From: Crambe crambe | Taxonomy: Eukaryota; Porifera; Demospongiae; Poecilosclerida; Crambeidae | Direction: 5' to 3' | Length of the DNA: 64,000 bases | Assembly: GCA_963924555.1 (NCBI GenBank) | Contig: OZ004586.1 | Location: 4,794,501 to 4,858,500, forward strand | Shown here: in pieces, positions 1 through 10,502 of the stretch | Numbering within the stretch: the stretch's first letter is position 1 | Layout: each line of letters opens with the position of its first letter | Program-made: the position numbers and the translations under genes | The notes under the pieces: generated by a model | Told to the model about the DNA's origin: nothing | The model's input: only the letters and a program-made list of their open reading frames with translations | The model's database searches: none

Positions 1-59
1 GGTTCCTGCATGTTACTGACCTATGTTGCTGTCGGTCTTTAGTTGAATATATGGCCCTG

Positions 60-445
60 GTAGATGGTTAACTGAAAGTAAGCACTGCCATCTCTATGAA
101 ACAGTACAATAACTAACTATTGCTGCATACTGTATGATCTATCTGTTGACAAACTAATTGATTATAATTTCTATTAATTAGACATGATTTAATCACTTTA
201 TGTTCTAGTGATTTTTATATATTCCCCTCCACCACCCCCCATAGAATTTATGATGGATTTTATAATACTATTCACCAAATCCTTCAACTTGACTAGATGT
301 AAAAATGATGCTTCAGCCACATGACCATTATCAGAGCCTGGCATGGGATATAATTATAGAAATGCTTCAATGAATAATATAGTTTGTGATGTGATGGTAC
401 ACTCCTTCTCAGCATTTTTTCCAGGCAGCTGGCCATATATGGCCA
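60..445. repeat. Left copy of a diverged duplication
   Basis: This stretch resembles 1855-2105. Shared blocks include CATCTCTATGAAACAGT, CTGTATGATCT and a block reading AAATCCTTCAACTTGACTAGA here and a near-identical form there. The two copies are separated by the inverted-repeat element at 681-1520. No open frame with coding character is seen. It looks like duplicated intron or intergenic DNA of the Death-domain locus. Confidence 0.5.
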
Positions 446-680
446 ACCACTTTTTGGTTTGGTTGGCCACTTTGCAAAGTTGGGTGGCCATAAAGCAAAC
501 ATGATCAAATACTTTGGAAAATGGTTGGATATTACACGGAAAAAAGACAAGGGCCAGCGGATATATTTAACTCTGCTCTATAAGATGAGTTTCATGATAT
601 TCCATACATATATCATGTTACAAGATTGTTTGTCAAATATGATGACATACCATATTTAATGTTAGTGAAACATTGCTTTC

Positions 681-1520
681 TAGCGTAAGTCGCCAATTAT
701 CAACCAGCACATAGCTATTATCGACTGTGGCAACACCAATTATTGACTACTTAATATACGGAAAGTCTACGGTAGTAAACAAACGTAAACGGAGTTTAAG
801 AAAATGGCTGCATTGAAAAATATATGGGAAAAACGTACAAGCTCTAGAGAGAAAACAGGACTTCAACAGCAAGTATTTATCAACTGCAATATGAAAGTAA
901 GTTACTAGGTCACATTACCTATCGCCATGGCTCCGGAAGATCACTTAAAAGGTACGAAAGCTATCGACTTAGAGTCGAATTTGGTGCTTGTTTAGTGAGA
1001 ACTGTATGGATAGATTACGACTGGATTCTGTAGGAATATGAAACACAGACCAATGAAGACTGTTTCCGAAAAGTATCACCAGAATCCAACAAAAGGAGAG
1101 CTTCTGCAGCAGTTCCATTCCACCGTTAAATTGTGAAGTAGAAATGCTTCGTTCATTTTTTATAAAATTTGTTATGATGATGTATTTTATAGCATAAAAT
1201 AGTATAAAAGTATCTTTTTAAGGGCCCTAACATGTAATGTAGCAAAACTGAAAGAAAGAATGGAACAGACGATGATTGATATTATGATTTTCAACAGGTG
1301 GTCGAAAATAGGTACCAGTGGTCAATCAATGATTTTTTAGTTGACGTAGTAGATTCAGCATAGTAAAATTTCTATCCAATTGTGAGAAAAATAATTTATA
1401 TGACGTTATAGAGGATGAAATTATCTTTCCTATGGTTGTTATTTGAGACTTTGACGACCATTGGTGAGGGAGATATGGTGCGAGGGGCAAAGTATGGTCG
1501 ATAATCAGCGGCTTACGCTA
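681..1520. mobile_element. TA-flanked inverted-repeat element, short relative of 17703-19845
   Basis: The ends are TAGCGTAAGTCGCCAATTAT and the near inverted copy GATAATCAGCGGCTTACGCTA, with TA at both edges as in Tc1/mariner/pogo target duplications. The same terminal sequence bounds the coding element at 17703-19845. This copy is about 840 bp and has no long ORF. A short plus-strand frame starting at the ATG near 804 runs about 30 codons to a possible donor at AAAGTAAGT. That could be a residual first exon or chance. Confidence 0.6.
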
Positions 1521-1854
1521 TGAGGTCTAATTAAGCATGTCTTCCCAACTATAAGTTTCCCCTCACTATTGTGTTTAACAACTTGAGGTATCATTGCCCT
1601 AATGCTGTTAATTTTGAGGTTTTAATCAATGATAATATTGTAAAGATTACAATTAGGTGAGTGAAATGAACCCACACACTAATCATGGACCTGTATGAGG
1701 GTATGCAATTCAAAATATGCTCACATATCAAAAGTCACTAGTTGTAGTTTTTATGTTTTTGTTGTTGTTGTTTAGTATATACTTTTTTCTCACTAAGCAG
1801 ACTCAGTTCTCCAAATGGTAAGTGTATAACCTTTTGAGGAAACAGTAGCGAGGT

Positions 1855-2105
1855 GCTTTAACTGAAGTAAGTACAACCATCTCTATGAAACAGTGCAAGA
1901 CTCCAAATAACGAATTATAGCTGCATACGTACTGTATGATCTGTCCACTACTAGGAAGAAATCCTTTGACTTGATTAGACATAGAGAATAAAGCAATTCT
2001 TCAGCTGCATGATCATTCTCAGTGAAACACTCCGAGCCTATAAAATGCTTCATTCACCAATAATACAGATAGTGTAGTGTTAGTACATGATTGCACACTG
2101 TTTAT
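1855..2105. repeat. Right copy of the duplication at 60-445
   Basis: It shares the block order of 60-445 at visibly reduced identity, and lies directly upstream of the first Death-domain exon. It suggests that DNA upstream of the exons was duplicated before the 681-1520 element landed between the copies. Confidence 0.45.
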
Positions 2106-2203
2106 ATATAGTGATGTGGTCATTACTCAATTTTGATTATTCCTCTACCATAGCCAGTCACGTCTTCTTATGTAATTGATGACCACACCCCCTTCCATTG
2201 TAG

Positions 2204-2476
2204 ATCCCACACTCACTCCAGAGAATGTCAGGATTGTGTTGGAGCAAGTGAATGATTTGGATCATATTTTTGGTGTCCATTACTTTATCTATAGCTATAA
2301 CTATAGCTCTTTACGTGTACCACGTAACAAGAGAGGTGATATCATGACTGCTTCTGACTATTTTGTCTCCTGCGGTTTGCACCCAACATGGATGAGACTA
2401 GCTGGTGTCCTCTACCGTCATGGGGAGAAAAGAGCTTTGACAGTTGTTAGGAGATTCCTGCACACACCATCTCCAG
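2204..2476 (+). CDS. Death-domain-like exon 1 of the Roco/Death locus
   Basis: This is an open exon of 273 nt with acceptor CCATTGTAG and donor GTAAGA. It starts and ends in phase 1, so it can be inserted or skipped without a frameshift. The product begins DPTLTPENVRIVLEQVNDL and contains a W-x-R-L-A core near its end (TWMRLAGVLY), resembling the Death fold: six helices with a conserved Trp-Leu-Ala region. It is alignable with the exon at 3613, which begins DPSLTVENMCEVLKGVDL. No signal peptide or start codon context is seen, so earlier exons probably lie to the left or outside the window. Assignment to the Roco gene is inferred from strand, phase and exon similarity, not from transcript data. 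Confidence 0.6.
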
Positions 2477-3163
2477 GTAAGATATGAAGAATGTTCTACC
2501 ATTGCACACACTAAGTGATTCAGTCACATTTATGTATGTATGTATGTATGTACTATAACAGTGTTGTTAATGTACTATCAATGGATACTTACTACATTAC
2601 TTGTATGTGTAACTATGTGGAGTGAGTTAAATGCAAGAATTCCTATACAAAGCTGCTGTCCACAGATTGGATAGCTCATAGCTTGATGTTGGGATTCTTG
2701 CATTCAATTGATCCACCTCTGAATGAGTAATCCCCTTAAATTAATGAACTGTAACTATGAGCTTTGCTGTACTTATAATCATGAAGACAGTCACATATTG
2801 GTATTCGTATTTGTATTATGTACATGTCTCAACTGAATTTGTGATGTTAATTAGTACAGAATCATGCATAGGTCAGATCAAATGTCTATATCCATGATTT
2901 CCTCTGATACTAGAAGATGTAAATAATATTGTCATACCATGTTGACTGTGTCATTTGATTGACAATAACTTATTAGGAAATAGAAAAGTGTAAAAAGATG
3001 TGCTCCAATTAAAGTTTTATGATTTGTGACCACTGACTGACACTATTAGTCACACCCGACCTTATTTTAAACACGATCATGTAGTGATGTGCTTTAGAAG
3101 AAAAAGCAACCCTATACAAAGTGGCTAGTTCACAATGTGTCATACATGTATTTAGAATTCCAC

Positions 3164-3494
3164 CATAGGCGGAGGAACATAAATTTACCTGGGGGGCCAA
3201 CCCCAAACCCCTATTGCACCATGCATACCAACAATAGTTAAATTTTAATTAAAAAACAAGAGTCAAAATTCAGTCGACACAAACAAGTTATATTATACGT
3301 AACAGTAAGTTCTAATAGATTTTCATGTTTGTCAATAGAGTTGAAAATGTTTCACTTTTCATATGCAGTTATGTATAATTGTCTCCTACAATGACTTAAT
3401 AGTTGAATGAAATCTGGGGGGCCAAAACCATAAGTATAAACATCTGGGGTGGGGGGGCCATGGCCCCCTGGCCCCCCTGGTTCCTCCGCCTATG
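3164..3494. mobile_element. MITE with perfect 15-bp terminal inverted repeats
   Basis: Ends are CATAGGCGGAGGAAC and its exact inverse GTTCCTCCGCCTATG. They are flanked by a 5-bp direct repeat TCCAC (3159-3163 and 3495-3499). Length is 331 bp. The subterminal sequence is rich in G-runs (left) and C-runs (right). It has no ORF. Intact ends and target duplication imply a fairly recent insertion between the first two Death exons. Confidence 0.8.
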
Positions 3495-3612
3495 TCCACT
3501 GTTAGTACTTTCTCAAAATAGCACCACCTGAGTACTGAATACTTAGTAGTGGGAAATGAGCATACAAAAGATAGTATGTGTGTATTTGACTATCTTTTTT
3601 CTCTTCCTGCAG

Positions 3613-3870
3613 ACCCAAGCCTCACTGTGGAAAATATGTGTGAGGTCCTCAAGGGAGTGGATCTGAAATATTGGGCATTTGATATTCCAATCTCTGTACG
3701 TAAAAGAATCGAGAGGCAGTACCATGGCAACCTGTCTGAGTACAATAGAGCGTTCTGTAAGGAGTATTTGGATGCCCACCCTGCTCCCTCATGGGCACAC
3801 ATTGCAGAGGGTCTCTTTCAATCATGGGAGCATGATGTACTAAAACAACTAGAGCGACAGCACCCAATAG
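3613..3870 (+). CDS. Death-domain exon 2 of the Roco/Death locus
   Basis: This is a 258-nt exon with acceptor TTCCTGCAG and donor GTATGT, phase 1 at both ends. The 86-residue module starts DPSLTVENMCEVLKGVDLKY and includes SWAHIAEGLFQSW, the Trp/Leu pattern expected in the fifth and sixth helices of Death domains. Death domains are protein-interaction modules used in apoptosis and innate signalling complexes. The final single base joins in frame to the Roc-COR exon at 20622 (G plus TT gives Val). It is an intact copy of a duplicated unit; the second copy at 5361 is dead. Confidence 0.65.
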
Positions 3871-4338
3871 GTATGTGAGTATTAGGATGACTACTCCCAA
3901 ACATGTTTGGTGGTTAATAAGTGTGTGTATGTGTGTGTGTGTTTTAGTGGGTGTATGTGCTTATGGTTAGTTAGTACAACAATTACTACAGAATATTTAA
4001 GATTTCGTACCCTGATGTGTGTGGAAGTAAAATTGGAGTTGGAACATGTAGACAAAGTAATACATATCCAATCCACTATGGTATTAGAGAGTTCAGTAGC
4101 ACTCTCTATGTAGGGATTCCCCCCTACCAATAGCAGATATTCAAAACCACATACATGCCTTAAGGAAGTGTTTATATTTACTATGCTACTTCCACCATTA
4201 TGCTTATACGTAGCTTCTCACTCTACTTAGTACATGACATACTTCAAAGCTGTATTCTCTTCTTACTATCATCATACCCTTTAACTCTCACATTGCTCAA
4301 AGCACCACTAACAATTTTCATATAAAGCTACTCTTTCT

Positions 4339-4854
4339 GGTCCATACCCAGTGGGGGTTCGGGGGTTCAATCGAACCTCCCTTTTCAAATCGAATTTTAA
4401 TTTTTTAAACGCAAATTGAATTTTAAACGCGAGCGCGTACATCGCATGCGTCATTAAGAATTGGTTATTTAGTTCATGTGCATGAGCTAGCTCGAAGAAG
4501 AGAGAAAGAAAACGAGTCTAGTAAAGCCTATTGTCCAGGCCAGGTCAGTTATAAGCTAGCTATAACCCACCCGTAGGCTGCTGAATTCAAAACTGTTATA
4601 GTGGTGCCTGAAGCTATTAGCTCTGCTAAGTTAAGCTTGTATCTAAGTCTTACTGTAAAACTGTACTGGTATACCATCTTCATCAGCTACTCCCTGACTG
4701 CCTACAATGAACAGCTGCTAGTAAACTATTCTAATTAGCATACGTGGATATATCCAAAAATGGGTGTGATCAGACGGCGTGGTCAGGAAAAATTTTCCGA
4801 GCACAAGCACGCGGATACTTGGAACCCCCCTTCCAAAATTTCTGGGTACGGGCC
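4339..4854. mobile_element. 516-bp insertion with GG(C/T)CC-type inverted ends
   Basis: The left end GGTCCATACCCAG is the inverse of the right end CTGGGTACGGGCC apart from two bases. The segment is absent from the matching position in unit B (near 6605), which shows it is an insertion. The subterminal sequence is C/G-run rich. It contains no ORF with coding character. It is classed as a non-autonomous DNA transposon; the target duplication is not clear. Confidence 0.6.
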
Positions 4855-5084
4855 TGTCTTTGGCCTTTTGTAATAGACCTCCCGCCTTTGTTCTTCAAGA
4901 ACATGTGAGGTACAGACCTGCTACACTACTATGGATGCCATTTATTGTGAACATGCCATTCGTATGCCACCTATGCCACTATAGTGACTATATCTTGGAT
5001 TGTTAACTTACTTTATGTCCCAGATGTAGCTAAGTTAATAAACGTTCGAGTGTGTCATGAATATTAAGATGTATACTGATGGTT

Positions 5085-5345
5085 CAGAACAAACTCTATG
5101 TGTGGATGAAAAAAATAATTCCAGTATTTTGGAAAACATCTGGATCCTTTGCCATTTCACTAAACAGCTGGCTGTAAGCAAAGTTAACTTTTCCTAAAGA
5201 GTCCCACCATCCCATAGGAACTGTAGTCTCCTCTACATGTTCTTGCCCTTTTATTTAGCAACAATGTCTGTTAATCATGGCTATCACATTTCTTCAAGAG
5301 TATACCAAACCAATTATTGTACAGACAATCAAAAACTTTTAAGCT
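5085..5345 (-). pseudogene. Broken copy of the 7262-7546 coding-like block
   Basis: The reverse strand preserves several short peptide stretches of the 7262-7546 frame, such as GKVNFAYSQLFSEMA, but with multiple stop codons and small indels. It closes tandem unit A. Confidence 0.5.
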
Positions 5346-5360
5346 CCTTCTCTTCCTTGT

Positions 5361-5489
5361 CAGTACCATGGTAACCTATCTGACTGAAATAGAGTTTTTA
5401 TAAGGAGTATTTTGATGTCCACCCTGCCCCCTCATGGGCATACATTGCAGAGGATGTGCTAAAACAACTAGAGTGACAGCACCCAATAG
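5361..5489 (+). pseudogene. Dead copy of the Death-domain exon at 3613
   Basis: This matches the last half of the exon at 3613-3870, including the same terminal bases and donor (CACCCAATAG then GTATGTGAGTATTAGG). It has in-frame stops (CTGACTGAAATAG), a TGA replacing an Arg codon near the end, and a missing segment between GCAGAG and GATGTGCT. The first half is absent and replaced by the end of unit A. It is a decayed duplicate. Confidence 0.75.
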
Positions 5490-5782
5490 GTATGTGAGTA
5501 TTAGGTTCTGATTAATGACTACTCCCAAACATATTAAATTTTGGTGGTTAAGAGTTGTCAAGCATAGTAACCACGTGGTCACAAAAGAGTGTAATTACTA
5601 ACCATAAATTTCCACTGCGATACATTGAGTTTCAATGGGACTATATGGTATGTGTGGTAGTGTTATAGTGTATATCTTAGTTTGGAGCTTGGCTACCTTA
5701 GCAACCATGTGTGGGCGGTATGTCTGACCACCCTTAATAAGTGTGTGTAAGTGTGTATGTACGTATTTTTGTGTGTATGTGC

Positions 5783-6290
5783 TTATGGTTTGTTCAGTGA
5801 GCGAGTGGAGTGAGTAAGCTGACTCTCAGGCTCATTGAAATTGTAATTATGTATCTAAGTCTACACTCCAAATGCCCCAGGCGTAGGTACATTGGTATGC
5901 TATGTATGTGTCCGGAATTAGGTGCCTAATACGCATGCTCCAATTGTAATCAAGTTGTAGATTATTTTCTACAACCTTTTGTTGAGAGCAGCTAATAGAT
6001 TTTATGCACATGGCTTATCTAAGTGCTTGTGGTAAGCATTCACAGCTTTCTATGTATGGAGCTTCCTGGTTGGAACCACCACTCTTGTCTCTGACAGCAA
6101 TATCAAGCACTGGAGCCTATCAGCTACTTTAATTTCTCACTTGCTCACTGTCAAATGCTACACATTGCTATAGTAGAGGCTCTTAGTGTTTTGTTACATA
6201 TAAACTCAACAGCAAAATCTCCTGAAGAGTTGAAGCACTAAAGAATGCTTGCTCGCTCACATCATACAGACCATTGATTTTAATTGAGGC
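5783..6290. repeat. Interspersed repeat, second copy near 19865-20200
   Basis: This segment interrupts unit B relative to unit A. It has a diverged counterpart at 19865-20200; shared pieces include CTACACTCCAAA(A)TGCCCCA and a block with TCTCACTTGCTCACTGTCAAA. Its outer parts read CAGTGAGCGAGTG and GCTTGCTCGCTCAC, a possible imperfect inverted repeat, so a MITE is likely. Confidence 0.45.
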
Positions 6291-7261
6291 AGTCATAGAT
6301 TTAGTATCCTGACATGTGTGGAATTAAAGTTGGAGCTGGAACATGTAGATAAAGTGATACATCTCCAATCCATTATGGTATGAGAGAGTTCAGTAGCACT
6401 CTCTATATATGGATCCCCCACCCTAAATAAAGTAGCAAATCACACAGCCAAAATTCACTTACGGACCGTTTATATTCACTATGCTACTTCCACCATAATT
6501 ATGCTTCACACTCTACTTGGTACATGACGTACTTCAAGAAATTCTGCTCTCTTCTTTCTATCATAACTCTCACACTGCTCAAAGCACTACTAACAATTTT
6601 CATATCAAACTAGACCTCCCGCCTTTATTTTTATGCTACTTATGAGGTACAGTCTTGCTTCACTACTCATTATGGATGTGAACATGCACATACGTATGCC
6701 ACCTCTATGCCACTATAGGAGTGACCATATCTTGCATCGTTAACTTATTTGATGTCCAAGACTGTGTTTACTTGGGGTGCTGGCTTTTAATACGTAGATG
6801 TGGTGACTAATGCCACATTAACACTGAAATTATTAGCTTATACCTTTCTAATTTCTTATTAATACACACCATAAACGTGATCGATAGCACACCAGACGTT
6901 AATGGACATTCTTCTCTCCTGCAATCCAATGTAGTACATGCCAGAAATTGTGTTATTGTTTTGTTATTGTTTTATGTTTTGTTTTGTTTCCGTTTTGTTG
7001 TTGTTTGTTGTTGTTTTTTTGTTTTTTTTCTCTTCCTGCACTAGTAGGACACTCAAACTTCGTTGCATGTCACTTATTGTCAATGAACACCTTTAGCAAC
7101 AGTGTCGTATGACTGACCAAAGTGATGTCACTAGTATGAATAAGTCATTGCAATACTAACGACATTACTATTCTTAACACCTTGTAGATAATGTATCAAT
7201 ACTGATGGTTCAGAACAAAGCAAATTGAAAACAAAAACAACAAATGTATATAGCACCATCT

Positions 7262-7546
7262 CTATGTGCCTCTATGTGGGGATACCCCCTCCCCTCCTCC
7301 CCTTGAAAATAATAGCTGATGTTCCAGTGATTTTGGTGCCATTTCACTAAACAGCTGGCAGTATGCCAATTTAACTTTTCCTAAATCATCCCATAGGAGC
7401 AGAAATCTCACATGTTCTTGCCCTTCAATGGCTGTTATTATGGCTATCAAGTGTGTGCAAGAAGAATAAAAAAACTTATTAAGCTCCTTCTCTTTCTCAT
7501 CGGTTAACAAGGGGCTCCAGATGATGTCTACTTTATTATCTATCAT
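7262..7546 (-). CDS. Unrecognised open segment, duplicated coding-like block
   Basis: A 94-residue minus-strand frame includes LTDEKEKELNKFFYSS, GQEHVRFLLLWDDLGK and KLAYCQLFSEMAPKSLEH. A diverged copy on the same strand at 5085-5345 retains CTGACAAGGAAGAGAAGGAG and SQLFSEMA-type coding but has several stops. A frame that stays open here but is broken in the copy suggests a once-coding exon. I do not recognise the family. It sits at the end of each tandem unit, opposite to the Death exons, so it may be an exon of another gene or of a transposon swept into the duplication. Being open could also be chance. Confidence 0.35.
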   Translation of the reverse strand: MIDNKVDIIWSPLLTDEKEKELNKFFYSSCTHLIAIITAIEGQEHVRFLLLWDDLGKVKLAYCQLFSEMAPKSLEHQLLFSRGGGEGVSPHRGT

Positions 7547-7708
7547 ATCAAGTTGATCTTTGGAGGGCTCATGTTTGCATGCAACTACTATTAAGGGAAA
7601 ATATGAAGCTGCCAGTTATACAATGCTGTAAGCAAAAGCTTAATGTAACTTTTTTAGTGGAAGAAAATTTATACATTTATATTTTGTTGATTTATATTTT
7701 ACTACTCT

Positions 7709-8119
7709 GCCAGTTATACAAATTCTGGTTTAGCTGTAAGCAAAAGCTGGTAAGGGTTTACTCCAATGGATGCAGAATTTTCATCTCATACTTAACAATG
7801 CAGTTTGACTTTAAGTATACTGAGCATGCCACAATGCTTGCATTTCCCTATAGGTTGGTAATAGATGGTGCTGTGGTCATGCTGGTTACTTTACTTTATT
7901 TTACTCTGCTACTTATACGAATACTGGTTTAGCTGTAAGCAAAAGCTGGTAAGGGTTTACTCCAATAGATGCAGAATTTTCATCTTGTACTTAACAATGC
8001 AGCTTGACTTGACTGAGCATGCTGCAATGCTTGCATTTCTCTATAGTGATACTGGTTGGTAATAGATGGTGCTGTGGTCATGCTGGTTACTTTACTTTAT
8101 TTTACTCTGCTACTTATCA
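7709..8119. repeat. Two units of a ~200-bp tandem repeat (left part of a split array)
   Basis: Successive units share GGTTTAGCTGTAAGCAAAAG, a CTTAACAATGCAG block, CTGAGCATGC and TTACTTTACTTTATTTTACT. Units begin at about 7709 and 7912. The array resumes at 9181, so about 1.06 kb of other repeats has been inserted. Short ORFs here are by-products of the repetition. Confidence 0.7.
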
Positions 8120-8335
8120 GAGAGTGCGGTAGCACTCTCTATGTAGGGATGACTCGGACGGCCGCGCGCGCCACCTATAGACTAATACAAAAGTGAAATT
8201 CCAGTTCCCCCACTTAGACCTAACAAAAGCCACTGTGAATGATTATTCAGCCTACTAGAGCCTACTACAATGTGCAGACCAAGTTTCAGGACCAGGGAGC
8301 TTACCGTTTCAGAAATACGGCAAGCAGGTAAATCG
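8118..8335 (+). mobile_element. Element with hairpin-type end AGAGAGT...ACTCTCT, copy 1
   Basis: It starts with a short palindrome (AGAGAGTGCGGTAGCACTCTCT) followed by ATGTAGGGAT. The following ~200 bp reappears in inverted orientation at 16968-17507, including GAAATTCCAGTT-type and CCAGGGAGCTTACCGTTTC blocks. Further end copies are seen near 4085, 6387 and 10503. An (ATT)n tract (8355-8400) follows. It is non-coding. Confidence 0.55.
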
Positions 8336-8354
8336 CTATATTCTTCTTCTTCTC

Positions 8355-8386
<32 letters not shown>

Positions 8387-8900
8387 TTATTATTATTCTT
8401 CTTAGACAACCATATCTCTCGAACCACTCAAGCTACAGCCATGATTTCTAGACAAATCCACTCCAAATTCTACGAACTACGATCTTTTCTACTCGTTGAT
8501 CCTCGAAAGAGTCGATGAAAAAGGAGACACTAAGGAGCACAGCACTCGACTAATTCAATTAGGAAGCCATCTTTTCTATAATACGCATGCGCATGTATTT
8601 GATATCCAATTATTCGAAATTATAATATTACTCAGCTGCCTCTAGCTAGCTAGCTAGGTCCTATATGTAGCTAGAATAATGATGATGATGATAGACTACT
8701 GTATCGACTCGGGGATTTAGATTCAACAAGGTAGACTCTATTTCAGCATCTTCTACCTCCACCTTGACTCGTTGATAATGATTGGGCTGGTATGCTATTG
8801 GAGAACTATTCTTCTTTCATCTGTCCCTGCATACACATAGAAGAATGAACTCTATACATAGCTAAAACCATAAAAGAGAGGAAAAAAGACCAGGAACAAG
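8336..8900. other. No gene recognised
   Basis: This stretch holds an ATT/CTT microsatellite at 8340-8402, AT-rich DNA, a GATGATGATGAT run near 8680 and short inverted repeats. It is part of the material inserted into the 200-bp tandem array. No convincing exon is seen. Confidence 0.4.
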
Positions 8901-9181
8901 TAAGGGAAAAAGCATTTCGTGAAATGAAAAAAGATGTAGGGATGACCACTGCTCAAAAAAGTAAGGAAACAAGAAGGATGGAATCTTTGTTCTGTATATC
9001 CAGCCAACAATCCCTACATATACGTACATTACTACACTATAATCTGAAGCTACCCGACGTATATGTAGGGATTGTTGGCTGGATATACAGAACAAAGATT
9101 CCATCCTTCTTGTTTCCTTACTTTTTTGAGCAGTGGTCATCCCTACATCTTTTTTCATTTCACGAAATGCTTTTTCCCTTA
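8901..9181. mobile_element. Perfect 125-bp inverted repeat (foldback element)
   Basis: The arms 8901-9025 and 9057-9181 are exact reverse complements as far as can be read, with a 31-bp spacer. The outer sequence TAAGGGAAAAAGCATTTCG matches the ends of a second foldback element at 11225-11535. Both strands therefore show nearly identical small ORFs starting MKKDVGMTTAQKSKE, which are not evidence of a gene. Complete arm identity implies recent formation or gene conversion. Confidence 0.85.
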
Positions 9182-9580
9182 TACGAATACTGGTTTAGCT
9201 GTAAGCAAAAGCTGGTAAGGGTTTACTCCAATGGATGCAGAATTTTCATCTCATACTTAACAATGCAGTTTGACTTTGAGTATACTGAGCATGCCACAAT
9301 GCCTATAGTGATATTGGATGGTGCCGTGATCATACTGGTTACTTTACTTTATTTTACTCTGCTAGTTATACAAACACTGGTTTAGCTGTATAAGCAAAAG
9401 GTGGTAAGAGTTTACCCAGTGGATCCAGAATTCCTATATATTTATCTCATACCTCTATGTAACTATGCAGCTTCTTTTTATGATGACTTTTAGTAAACTG
9501 AGCATGCCATAGTGCTTGCATTTCCCTATTGATAATAGATGATGCAGTGGTCAATAATAGATGCTCTTTGATAACTGGTT
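9181..9580. repeat. Continuation of the ~200-bp tandem array
   Basis: Units beginning near 9181 and 9366 repeat the sequence seen at 7709-8119 (ACTGGTTTAGCTGTAAGCAAAAG, ATGCAGAATTTTCATCTCAT, TTACTTTACTTTATTTTACT). The last unit decays towards 9580. Confidence 0.65.
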
Positions 9581-9769
9581 GCTTTTTTACCAGTTTCTCC
9601 TCCCATTTTCCTATGCTATTGAAGTTCCTAGCTAAGGCTGTTGTATCATAGAAACAAATAACATTATGCACATGTACATAATGTGCATAGAGTAGACTGA
9701 GTGTGTCATCCAATGTTTCTCCTCATATCTACTAGGGAAATGCAAAACATTATGGGGCAAGTGCACATG

Positions 9770-10440
9770 CTCAGTTAGCTAATGATGTCACCATATTGCA
9801 AAAGGTCAGAACTGGAAGAACATACAAGATAATAATTTGACTCATTTGACTCCCTAATGTGAGCAAATTTTGTATATAATATACAGAGTCACCATCCTTT
9901 TTTAACCCATGGACAAGACCAATCCTTATAATGTGGTTTATTTCAGCACAGCAAGTGCAGGTCATGATTCATTCAAATTGTATATCTATACCCCAGGCAG
10001 CAGGCAAGATTGTTATAGTGGATTGTAGGCACTAAGTGGACTTTGTGTCATGCCCAGCCTGAAGATCAAAGAAGACGCTCATAAAGTACAACTCACCCAC
10101 GCACTGTGCTTTAACTTGCCCGGCACAGTGCATGGTTGGGCACTGGCAGCTTGGCATGTGGAATGCCAGCCCACACTGTAAGACAGCTCGGAAGTTCTGC
10201 CTTTTACTCTCTGAAAAGCTCGTTGGTTTGAAATGTGGAATGTGGTCAATGAATAAACATGCACAGTGCTCAATGTATAACATTATAATTTCAAACCAAC
10301 AAGCTTTAGCTAGAATAAAAGACAGAAGATCCTAGCTGGTCTACAGAGTCAGTTAGCCCATGATATCACCATATTGCAAAGGATGGAACTGGAAGAACAT
10401 ACAAGACCCTAGTGCGAGCTAATTTTGTGTATACCTTATA
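9770..10440. repeat. Diverged direct repeats flanking a palindromic stretch
   Basis: About 60 bp at 9770-9829 and 10349-10407 are near-identical, both containing TCACCATATTGCAAA and ACTGGAAGAACATACAAGA. Between them, 10080-10300 has internal inverted pieces (GCTCGTTGGTTTGAAAT and ATTTCAAACCAACAAGC). Non-coding. A related fragment is at 17590-17700. Confidence 0.5.
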
Positions 10441-10502
10441 CAAGTTAAATTTGTTTGTGTATTAAATTTCATGGCTTGGCCATCTGTCTTGGAATCCGCC
10501 AA

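Larger units (their letters stand above)
3540..5350. repeat. Unit A of a 1.8-2.2 kb tandem duplication
   Basis: The unit carries, in order, the Death exon (3613-3870), a GT-rich stretch, a block around 4003-4112 ending in GTAGCACTCTCTATG, a block at 4190-4330, a block at 4875-5030 beginning AGACCTCCCGCCTTTG, and a minus-strand coding-like block (5085-5345). Unit B (5351-7570) has the same blocks in the same order. Unit A additionally contains the 516-bp insertion at 4339-4854, and unit B contains an extra repeat at 5783-6290. Confidence 0.65.
5351..7570. repeat. Unit B of the tandem duplication
   Basis: It has the same block order as unit A: dead Death exon (5361-5489), a GT-rich stretch, a block at 6296-6413, a block at 6485-6605, a block at 6611-6760, and the minus-strand coding-like block (7262-7546). 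A repeat absent from unit A lies at 5783-6290. A T/G-rich low-complexity tract (6955-7030) separates the last two blocks. Confidence 0.6.

Noticed and set aside
2520-2550. TATG repeat as a regulatory site
   Set aside because: A short ATGT microsatellite after an exon, with nothing to tie it to regulation.
8862-9385. Mirror-image ORFs on both strands starting MKKDVGMTTAQ
   Set aside because: They are produced by the two arms of the perfect inverted repeat and have no family similarity or splice support.
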